Shown here piece after piece: positions 7,269-12,627 of a stretch of DNA of 12,627 bases. This DNA is from Pseudomonadota bacterium (GTDB lineage: Bacteria > BMS3Abin14): positions 1 to 12,627 of the forward strand of contig DAOVVW010000005.1 in the NCBI GenBank assembly GCA_030636965.1, in the 5' to 3' direction. Numbering within the stretch: the first letter of the stretch is position 1; each line of letters starts with the position of its first letter. The notes below the pieces were generated by a model, which was given only the letters and a program-made list of their open reading frames with translations, searched no databases and was not told where the DNA came from. Position numbers and translations under genes: made by a program.

Positions 7269-8471
7269 TTATTCTCCGGGACCCACAATGACAGTACCCA
7301 TATCATTTTTTGTAATCCTGAACGGCCGGGCATATGGGTATGTGATATCAGAAAAGAGGATTAATTCTCCCCGGAACAGATCATCCATTACGGTCGGATA
7401 TGAACCTTTTTCCATACGGTAAACTTCCATGGCCAGTTCAAGCCGCTTTTTTTGCACTGTTGCAACTGACCGACGGACCGTATCTGCCTTTTCCCAAGTC
7501 ACTTGGGAAAAGGCCAGGAAGCGGGTTCCCGTAAGACCCAGTGCGTAAAATGAAAGCATGAGGATTGCACCGAGGGCCGCAAGAGTCGCGGCCATCACGA
7601 AGATACTCTTGCCCCTTTCGACTCGCTCCTTGGCTGCATCCTCTTTTGGTGAGACTGCCGGGACGGATGTGGGCTTGACAAGCCCGAAACTCATGAGTTC
7701 CACGAGAGTCTTGGAAACTTCAAAATCTCCCATCAGTGTCTCGTAGGAGAGTTCACCGACAGTTCTCTTGCCATCGATCCGGTCGAAAACCTTTTCCTGG
7801 GCGGCCGAGAGAATTATCGCATCGTCATCGAATGCCTTGGGAGCCTCATCTTCTCCGAAAATATCAATATCTATGTCATCCTCGTCGTGGCCTTCGATCT
7901 GGGACTTTCTGACTATTCTGTCACCGACTCCGGGAATCTGCGCGAAGATCACTTCCAGGGAAGGGATCTTCTTCTTGACTACCGGCCACTCGTCAATTAT
8001 CCGGGCAGCCTCCATGAGGATGAACTCTGCTGAAAGCGGAGTAACGAACTGGTGATCGTAGGACACTTTGCCCGTTTCGAATCGGTAGCTCCCGCTCGTC
8101 CACTGAAATACCTTGAAGAGAGTTTCTCTTACCTGAAATGCCAGCACCTCGCTGAACGTCTCCGGAGTGATCAACTTCTGCTCCGAAAGAACGATGCCAA
8201 GTTTCTTCATTGTGTGGTCCTGCATTTCCAGTGCACGAGTCAGCTGCTCCGAGTCCAATATCCCTGATTTGACCAGGATCTCGCCGACTTTCTCCTTTTC
8301 CTTGGTTTTGTCTGTCTGCGGTTCGGCACCTACAACTTTGCCATCATCGAAAGTTACAGCGACATCCTTACCTCGGTCCCCCAAGTGAAGAACACCCGTT
8401 TTTCTCTGATGTGCAATAAGCTGAAATATGTCAGAAAGCCCAAAGTCTTTCAGAGTCCCCTTGAGAGCCAT
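7269..8471 (-). CDS. PATAN/DUF4388-domain protein with membrane anchor and pseudopilin-like C-terminus
   Basis: 400 residues, function unknown. The start M-A-L-K-G-T-L-K-D-F-G-L-S-D-I-F-Q-L-I is the typical opening of PATAN/DUF4388 domains (about 1-60), common in delta-type signalling and gliding/pilus-linked proteins. Residues about 62-125 (V-G-E-I-L-V-K-S-G-I-L-D-S-E-Q-L) resemble the MshEN/GspE N-terminal fold, which can bind nucleotides or c-di-GMP; binding here is only a possibility. A very acidic stretch lies at 195-217 and a single hydrophobic segment at about 288-313. The tail (about 333-395), with V-Y-R-M-E-K-G-S-Y-P-T-V-M-D-D-L, resembles the globular part of type II pseudopilins. 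So the signalling part is probably cytoplasmic and the tail across the membrane. It starts 4 nt after the upstream stop; GGAGG is 12 nt before the ATG. Confidence 0.8.
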   Translation of the reverse strand: MALKGTLKDFGLSDIFQLIAHQRKTGVLHLGDRGKDVAVTFDDGKVVGAEPQTDKTKEKEKVGEILVKSGILDSEQLTRALEMQDHTMKKLGIVLSEQKLITPETFSEVLAFQVRETLFKVFQWTSGSYRFETGKVSYDHQFVTPLSAEFILMEAARIIDEWPVVKKKIPSLEVIFAQIPGVGDRIVRKSQIEGHDEDDIDIDIFGEDEAPKAFDDDAIILSAAQEKVFDRIDGKRTVGELSYETLMGDFEVSKTLVELMSFGLVKPTSVPAVSPKEDAAKERVERGKSIFVMAATLAALGAILMLSFYALGLTGTRFLAFSQVTWEKADTVRRSVATVQKKRLELAMEVYRMEKGSYPTVMDDLFRGELILFSDITYPYARPFRITKNDMGTVIVGPGE

Positions 8472-8475
8472 CGCT

Positions 8476-10437
8476 TTACTTATCCTCCATTATCTGGCCA
8501 AGCGATCTGAAAACGAATATGTAGTAAACAAGGAAAAACCCTGCGAACATGATCCTCATAGACATTCCCGGCTGGATCTCCAGCATAGTTGTACTCCTGA
8601 ACAACCCATACCACAGTAGCCATTTCAGCCAGAAAACCGCCGAAATCGTGATAAAGATCACCGCCTTGATCCCTTCACCCACCGAAGCGTGACCTGAACC
8701 GGGCAGTATCACCGTTAGTATCCGGGCAGCAAAGGTTCTTCTCCTGTTAAAACGCATAATCTGCATCATCTTTCTGACCCTGCTGGCAGGATCCACACCG
8801 GTTCTGACATAGAAGATCTGACGGCACTGAGAGCAGAGGTCGTCTTTACTCGATTCGCTGCACTTGACACAGTGAAGTCTTCCGCACCTCCTGCAGCGGC
8901 CGGATGAGAATAGGGCCTTGCTTAGAGGCCAGCCCGCCAACATCAGCACTCCCGCTACGGGAAAAGCAATGAGGGAGACAGAAAACGAGATCCATGGCAG
9001 AACCCCTCCCCAGAGGGTATTTCTCCATTGCCTGCTCATATCATCGAGTTTAAGCGCACTAAAATAATACGTCTTCTTGTTGGTGTAGATATCCAGAGCG
9101 TAGCTCTCGCCATTCTCACCTTTGTTGGATGTGATCTTCCCGATAAGGTCGGGATCCATGGATTGGGCCTTCTGAAACTCCCTGCCGCCCTCTTCGAGTT
9201 GAAGGTTTTCCTGGAGTGCCAGACTGAGGTTGTAGTGAATGAGGGGGTTGTCGCTGAAACGCAAAGCTTTTTTGTACTGGTCTGTTGAATTTTCGATCTT
9301 GCCCCTGGCGAACATTATGTTTGCCATATTGTTGGTCACCACCGCGGAGTCCGGGTTCAAATTAGATGCCTTTTTCAGCATTGCTTCGGCACCCACCAGA
9401 TTTCCGTCCCTCTTCAGTACAGCCGCCATGGCGACCAGCACATCAGCATCCTGGGGATATTTGGTCCTTAATGTCTCCAGTTCCCTGACAGTTTTTTCTC
9501 CCTGGCCCGCCATCTCTGCCAAATATAAGGTTATACCCCTGGAACCGGAGTTGAAGGAGTTACCCAGTGCCATCACATGAATAAGGAGGGGAACGCAAAC
9601 CAGCAGGGCCAAACAGGCAGCCAGGGCTATCCGCTCCCTCACTGTAGCGTGGAAGAAGGCTATGAAGGCTATTGCCACTATCCACCAGATAAAGGGGAAC
9701 CATGTAAGTAACAGTACGCCCATCACAACCGGAACCGCCAGATATATCACCCACTGGGGAATGTGTATCAGATGGGAAATATCGTGGGCGATCCGGGGGA
9801 TCACCCTTGCCGCATACAGAAAAATAGAGACAATACAGGCGACTATTATTCCGCTAAGGATCCAGGTCAAAAACCCGAACATCCACGGGAAGGCGGACCT
9901 GAAATCCTTAACAAAGGCTACCCAGCCCTCCAGAACAGCATCCATGGATGACAGCACCCTGAGATTACTTTGCTTCCACAGTGTCCTCGCTCTGTAAAAA
10001 TGCGGAGATGGATCATCCGGTGAAAGTTTTGAGGCGTAGCTGATAAGCTGTAGGGCATCGTCGTACCTTGCCTGTTTCCGCGCCTGAGAAGACTCGAAAA
10101 GGAGAGCGGCAGAGGGGATAAAGAGATTTGGTATACCAGCCTTCAGGCGGTAGTTGTTAATATTATCAAGGTGTTTAACAGCGCCGGCCTGGTTACCCCT
10201 GAGTGATTTTTGCCGGTAGGCGAACCACTCCTCTTCCCAGGAGGCCCTCGGGACAACCACCTCAGGCACTGCTCTGCTGTCCGTCCTGTCGTCGGCAACA
10301 CCAGCAGGTGCAAGATCAAGGATCTCCGAAAGAGGGAAATCAACGGTAACCTCGCTAACCTCGGCAGCAGTGGCAGGCTGGAGGGCTAAACAGATAAATA
10401 TAAGAGAAAGGAGGAAACGACCCAACGGAGTCCTCAA
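8476..10437 (-). CDS. Exported multi-pass membrane protein with TPRs and a six-Cys zinc-finger-like cluster
   Basis: Function unknown. About 653 residues from TTG at 10437. The order is: signal peptide ending near A-T-A-A, a periplasmic N-terminal region with TPR-like helices, four hydrophobic segments (about 187-290), a TPR block (about 330-430), a membrane segment (about 483-502), then C-x2-C-x4-C-x2-C-x8-C-x2-C (C515 to C538), which looks like a B-box or double zinc ribbon. The last part has I-L-P-G-S-G-H and two further spans. Start choice: ATG at 10482 overlaps the preceding gene by 37 nt, has a weak ribosome site and adds a long leader. TTG at 10437 gives a standard signal peptide. TTG at 10425 has GAGG 6 nt upstream and is equally possible. 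It may be an assembly scaffold; TPRs support protein contacts, and nothing shows an enzyme. Confidence 0.8.
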   Translation of the reverse strand: MRTPLGRFLLSLIFICLALQPATAAEVSEVTVDFPLSEILDLAPAGVADDRTDSRAVPEVVVPRASWEEEWFAYRQKSLRGNQAGAVKHLDNINNYRLKAGIPNLFIPSAALLFESSQARKQARYDDALQLISYASKLSPDDPSPHFYRARTLWKQSNLRVLSSMDAVLEGWVAFVKDFRSAFPWMFGFLTWILSGIIVACIVSIFLYAARVIPRIAHDISHLIHIPQWVIYLAVPVVMGVLLLTWFPFIWWIVAIAFIAFFHATVRERIALAACLALLVCVPLLIHVMALGNSFNSGSRGITLYLAEMAGQGEKTVRELETLRTKYPQDADVLVAMAAVLKRDGNLVGAEAMLKKASNLNPDSAVVTNNMANIMFARGKIENSTDQYKKALRFSDNPLIHYNLSLALQENLQLEEGGREFQKAQSMDPDLIGKITSNKGENGESYALDIYTNKKTYYFSALKLDDMSRQWRNTLWGGVLPWISFSVSLIAFPVAGVLMLAGWPLSKALFSSGRCRRCGRLHCVKCSESSKDDLCSQCRQIFYVRTGVDPASRVRKMMQIMRFNRRRTFAARILTVILPGSGHASVGEGIKAVIFITISAVFWLKWLLWYGLFRSTTMLEIQPGMSMRIMFAGFFLVYYIFVFRSLGQIMEDK

Positions 10438-10445
10438 AACTGGAA

Positions 10446-10898
10446 TTATCCTTTCTCCTTTATGGCATCCAGGTATTTCCATTTAAGCTCGGCTGAAGCG
10501 TTCTTCAGAAAATTATCCTCCTCATTGGTAAGGTTACCGCTTGTCTTTTCCTGAAGTATAGCGAACAGATCTATGGTCTGTTTGGCAGCAACCAGATTCT
10601 TGTCCTGCTCGCCCGTGATCGGATCCACCATTTCCCCCAACTGAATGAGGGCAGAACTGAAAAGGGAGAAAAGGAATGTGGAAAAGTCAACTGGCGGGGA
10701 CTGTCGGAGCTCTTCATTTTCTGTTTCCGGGGTACTTTCGCCGGTTTCCAGGGACGACTCAGCAGCTTCTTTTTCCTCTTCGGCACTTGCATCTGATCCC
10801 TCCTCGGGACCTTCTTCGATGCTTTCCTCGGTACCTGCGGTGGAGGTTCTGCGGTCCTCTATCTTGAAATCCTCATCCTTCCTGTCTTTTCCGGCCAT
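10446..10898 (-). CDS. DUF1844 family small acidic protein
   Basis: 150 residues, function unknown. The N-terminal half (about 1-68) is acidic, low-complexity and probably disordered, rich in Glu and Ser. The C-terminal half carries the DUF1844 signature: D-F-S-T-F-L-F-S-L-F-S-S-A-L-I-Q-L-G-E, then D-P-I-T-G-E-Q-D, then A-A-K-Q-T-I-D-L-F-A-I-L-Q-E-K-T-S-G-N-L-T-N-E-E. No signal peptide or membrane span is visible. I chose ATG at 10896-10898 (M-A-G-K-D-R-K) because GGAG sits 9 nt upstream; the frame stays open five codons further to a TTG, but that TTG abuts and partly overlaps the ribosome site. It is the first gene of the long minus-strand cluster, preceded by the promoter at 11054-11083 with a leader of about 150 nt. 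The next gene begins within a few bases. Confidence 0.88.
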   Translation of the reverse strand: MAGKDRKDEDFKIEDRRTSTAGTEESIEEGPEEGSDASAEEEKEAAESSLETGESTPETENEELRQSPPVDFSTFLFSLFSSALIQLGEMVDPITGEQDKNLVAAKQTIDLFAILQEKTSGNLTNEEDNFLKNASAELKWKYLDAIKEKG

Positions 10899-10984
10899 GA
10901 GCAGATTCTCCAATCACCAGAAATGTAATGTTCCATTATTCCGCGTTAAACCAATTTCTGCGAAGTTTTGAATAAATATCTTTA

Positions 10985-11007
10985 TTATCGGGGCATTCTC
11001 CCAATAA
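10985..11007 (-). other. Small hairpin in the leader of the DUF1844 operon
   Basis: On the minus strand TTATTGGG pairs with CCCGATAA (one G-U pair) around a 7-nt loop. It lies between the proposed transcription start (about 11046) and the DUF1844 ATG. No U-run follows, so I do not call it a terminator. It could be a minor leader structure or chance. Confidence 0.3.
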
Positions 11008-11053
11008 TCGGCCTGGTTTTGCAAGTAGAATCATGGGCCAGTTATCGGGTCGT

Positions 11054-11083
11054 AATATACCAGTATTGGACCTAAGCTGGCAA
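11054..11083 (-). promoter_or_regulatory. Sigma70-type promoter for the DUF1844-to-prfB gene cluster
   Basis: Minus strand: -35 TTGCCA (11078-11083, 5 of 6 to TTGACA), an 18-nt spacer, and -10 TATATT (11054-11059, 5 of 6 to TATAAT) preceded by TGG, an extended -10. Transcription would begin near 11046 and read into DUF1844 after a leader of about 150 nt. It lies immediately downstream, in transcription direction, of heptad repeat B. It is the best candidate for driving the nine-gene run below it. Confidence 0.55.
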
Positions 11084-11088
11084 GATTA

Positions 11089-11173
11089 GTTGTTAGTTGC
11101 AAGTTGTTAGTTGATAGTTATACATGAAACAAATAATTATTTTACTAACAACTAACAACCAACAACTAACAAC
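11089..11173. repeat. Heptad-repeat inverted array B (GTTGTTA-type units)
   Basis: Left arm 11089-11118 consists of 7-nt units (GTTGTTA, GTTGCAA, GTTGTTA, GTTGATA). Right arm 11144-11173 consists of ACTAACA/ACCAACA units. The 30-bp arms are complementary at 26 positions around a 25-nt AT-rich loop, which itself holds a 12-bp perfect palindrome (11131-11142). The array begins 12 nt after the stop of the selenoprotein gene and ends just before the promoter at 11054-11083. It belongs to the same family as 3431-3493 and likewise follows a stop codon. Confidence 0.88.
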
Positions 11174-11185
11174 CAGATGTTATGC

Positions 11186-12382
11186 TCACTTGGCTTCAAT
11201 AGCCTCCAGTATTCTTAGAATCGCGTTTATTCCCGGATCTTCATTGATATCGTGGATATCTATGTACTTAATAATCCCTTTCCTGTCGACAACGAAAATG
11301 GCCCGCTCGGCTATACCTTCTGACCGGAGAACATCATAAAGCAGCGCAACTTCTCCATGGGGCCAGAAGTCACTGAGAATGGGAAAGGAGAGATTTATCC
11401 CCTGCGTCCATGCCATGAGAGTGGGCATGTTGTCTGTGAGGACACCCAGCACCTGGGTGTTTAAGGCCGCGAATCTACCCTTTAACTCCTCGTACGCGGC
11501 CAGCTGCCCAGTTCAGACGGGGGTAAAAGCAGCGGGCAAAAAGGTGAGAAGGACGTTCTTTTTGCCATAATAATCGCTGAGCTTTATATTATTCCCGTGA
11601 GTGCTGGGGAGTTCAAATTCAGGAGCTTTCTGACCCACCCGAAGAGCGTTCACCGCTTTTAATGCGGGAGCTTTTACGAAAAGAGGGACCCTCCCCTCCC
11701 CGAAGGCTCCTTTGCCGGCATAGGCTGATCTCGGGCTGATCAGCATCCTGAGGGCTGAAGAAGCGCGGTGCCAGGCACTTCCCTCTGAGGTTGAACCGAG
11801 GGCCTCATCTATAAGCTCCTTGTATTTTTCAAAGGGCTGATGTCCTTTCAGGATCTTTCCGTTGATAACAAGAGTGGGTGTGCTCCAGATATCCATAGCT
11901 CTGACCCTTGCCCTGGTTTCCGTAAGCTCATCCAGGAGTTTCTTGTCATCCATTCCGGCAGCGAATTTCTTCATATCCAGGCCCAGCTTTTCGGCCAGGC
12001 TGAAAAGTACTGTTCTGTCGATCTGGGGGGCTTTATCGAAGATCAAATCGTGCATTGCCCAGAATTTCCCCTGATCCCAAGCCGCAAAGGCGGCCAGGGC
12101 AGTGTCCCTTGAGTTTTCCGAATAGGACCTCATGTATGGAACAAAAACGAACCTTATCTTTCCCTTGTATTCCTCTTTTATACGCTTGAAGGTCGGACCG
12201 GCCTCCTTGCAGAAAGGTCACATGAAGTCCGCTATCTCATAGACCGTGACAGAAGCATTGTCGGGGCCCACCGAGGGCGCTCTGACCGGTTCAAATTCTA
12301 TATTGCCACCAGCAGCTCCCGTAACACCGAAGATCAACATGACTACAGTCATAAGAACGAACTGCTTTACAAATTTACCCAT
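11186..12382 (-). CDS. Exported DsbA/thioredoxin-peroxiredoxin fusion with two selenocysteines (UGA at 12218-12220 and 11513-11515)
   Basis: One frame of 398 codons interrupted only by two UGAs, each exactly at a catalytic position. Signal peptide 1-25 (M-G-K-F-V-K-Q then a hydrophobic core). DsbA/thioredoxin domain about 35-200: U55-P-F-C58, continuing without a break into K-E-A-G-P-T-F-K-R, with the cis-Pro loop S-T-P-T-L-V-I-N-G (P169). Linker about 200-247. Peroxiredoxin domain about 248-398: V-G-Q-K-A-P-E-F-E-L-P, then P-A-A-F-T-P-V-U290-T-G-Q, where the peroxidatic Cys belongs. C58 is the only cysteine. I infer periplasmic peroxide reduction, with U290 attacking peroxide and U55/C58 resolving it. 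Start: ATG at 12380-12382 with GGGGG 6 nt upstream; a frame-extending ATG at 12421 lacks these features. The alternative is a gene with two nonsense mutations, which is unlikely given both placements and the hairpins after each UGA. Confidence 0.88.
11465..11501 (-). promoter_or_regulatory. Candidate bacterial SECIS element for Sec290
   Basis: Starting 12 nt after the second UGA, GGCCGCG (11495-11501) pairs perfectly with CGCGGCC (11465-11471), a 7-bp stem around a 23-nt loop rich in G and A that contains GAGGAG. A GG in the loop lies 23 nt after the UGA, within the usual bacterial UGA-to-loop distance. The stem sits in coding sequence, as bacterial SECIS elements must, and the encoded residues remain typical of peroxiredoxins. 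Confidence 0.6.
12184..12210 (-). promoter_or_regulatory. Candidate bacterial SECIS element for Sec55
   Basis: After the first UGA the transcript can fold as GC-AAGG pairing with CCUU-GC (a 3-nt bulge on the 3' side), then an internal loop, then GG pairing with CC, closed by the loop CCGGU. The loop GGU begins exactly 18 nt after the UGA. In E. coli fdhF, as I recall the sequence, the apical GGUC also begins 18 nt after its UGA. An alternative 5-bp stem GGAGG/CCUUC is possible. Fitted by eye. Confidence 0.6.
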
Positions 12383-12388
12383 ACTAAT

Positions 12389-12395
12389 CCCCCTT
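12389..12395 (-). promoter_or_regulatory. Ribosome binding site fixing the start of the selenoprotein gene
   Basis: AAGGGGG on the minus strand, 6 nt before ATG at 12380-12382. It places the start at a Met directly followed by a normal signal peptide, and argues against the in-frame ATGs further upstream. Confidence 0.75.
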
Positions 12396-12436
12396 TTCGT
12401 CGAGAAAGAAATCCCCATCACCTAAGGTTGATATTG

Positions 12437-12585
12437 TCGTAAAAAGTCCATCCATGGCTTTTTACTCCGCGGAAAGCGAAAAGTGTCATTTTCACTTTCC
12501 TCCCAAATCAATAACTTGCGGGCAAGTCATTGATTTGGGCGCCCCTCAATGGGCGCCTTGATGACTTTTTACGAAGTCATCAAGG
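12437..12585. repeat. Palindromic composite element (MITE- or REP-like) in the selenoprotein leader
   Basis: A perfect 12-bp inverted pair, TCGTAAAAAGTC (12437-12448) and GACTTTTTACGA (12563-12574), brackets a series of hairpins: AAAGTG/CACTTT (12480-12498), an 11-bp stem of CCCAAATCAAT continued after one mismatch by ACTTGC (12502-12539), GGCGCCC/GGGCGCC (12538-12557), and CCTTGATGAC/GTCATCAAGG (12556-12585), whose loop contains part of the outer repeat. No coding frame fits. The structure looks like a small interspersed palindromic element. It lies between the promoter element at 12611-12619 and the gene, so it would be transcribed as 5' leader. Confidence 0.75.
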
Positions 12586-12610
12586 CTGAACCAGCACACA
12601 TTTGCCAATA

Positions 12611-12619
12611 ATTATAACA
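12611..12619 (-). promoter_or_regulatory. Extended -10 promoter element for the selenoprotein gene
   Basis: TGTTATAAT on the minus strand, a perfect TATAAT with the TGn extension. The -35 region would fall beyond the window edge. Transcription would start near 12604, giving a leader of about 220 nt. The element lies between TTGCCAA (12602-12608 region) and TTGGGCA (12621-12627), an imperfect inverted repeat that could be an operator. Confidence 0.5.
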
Positions 12620-12627
12620 CTTGGGCA

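Noticed and set aside
11015..11040. Sigma54 promoter (TGGCCC ... TTGCA) upstream of DUF1844
   Set aside because: The GG-to-GC distance is 15 nt where sigma54 sites need 10, and a better sigma70-type promoter lies just upstream.
11089..11173. Intrinsic terminator of the selenoprotein gene
   Set aside because: The hairpin is long and AT-rich and is not followed by a T-run in either direction. It may still affect RNA ends, but it does not meet terminator criteria.
11186..12382. Pseudogene or three separate small genes (88, 206 and 67 residues)
   Set aside because: All three are in one frame, homology is continuous across both UGAs, and the two UGAs fall exactly on catalytic Cys positions, each followed by a hairpin. 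Decay would not choose these sites.

Overview
The window looks like chromosomal DNA from a Gram-negative bacterium, most likely a member of the former Deltaproteobacteria (Desulfobacterota) or a related phylum. I infer this from Lnt and signal peptides (two membranes), a DUF1844 protein, a PATAN/DUF4388 protein, a 7TM-HD phosphodiesterase beside PhoH, and an apparent selenoprotein. Every gene I can support is on the minus strand, so the window reads from right to left.

Right end (12627 to about 11180): an extended -10 promoter element at the window edge, a leader of about 220 nt made largely of nested inverted repeats (12437-12585), then one long gene (11186-12382) read through two in-frame UGA codons. 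The first UGA replaces the first Cys of a DsbA/thioredoxin-type CxxC motif (U-P-F-C). The second replaces the peroxidatic Cys of a peroxiredoxin (F-T-P-V-U-T-G-Q). A hairpin with bacterial-SECIS character follows each UGA. I read it as an exported DsbA-peroxiredoxin fusion with two selenocysteines and a single cysteine. Automatic annotation would break it into three fragments or call it a pseudogene. This is the most interesting object in the window.

Middle (11173 to 7269): an inverted-repeat array of 7-nt units, a good sigma70-type promoter (11054-11083), then three poorly characterised genes: a small acidic DUF1844 protein, a multi-pass membrane protein with TPRs and a six-cysteine zinc-finger-like cluster, and a PATAN/DUF4388 protein with a pseudopilin-like C-terminal end.

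Left (7263 to 1): phoH, pgpH (7TM-HD, c-di-AMP phosphodiesterase family), ybeY, corC-like, lnt and prfB, nearly all separated by 1-20 nt or overlapping. This is the ybeZ-ybeY-ybeX-lnt cluster known from E. coli, with pgpH inserted between phoH and ybeY as in Bacillus, and prfB appended. The only large gap (117 nt, between ybeY and corC) holds a second heptad inverted repeat that also supplies the ybeY stop codon. prfB carries the classic autoregulatory +1 frameshift site and runs off the window about 30 codons before its expected end.

Working together: PhoH and YbeY act in RNA and ribosome maturation, PgpH in nucleotide signalling, CorC and Lnt in the envelope, and RF2 in termination at UGA. 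UGA is used in three ways here: as a stop (lnt, pgpH, phoH), as a programmed frameshift site (prfB), and apparently as selenocysteine (twice).
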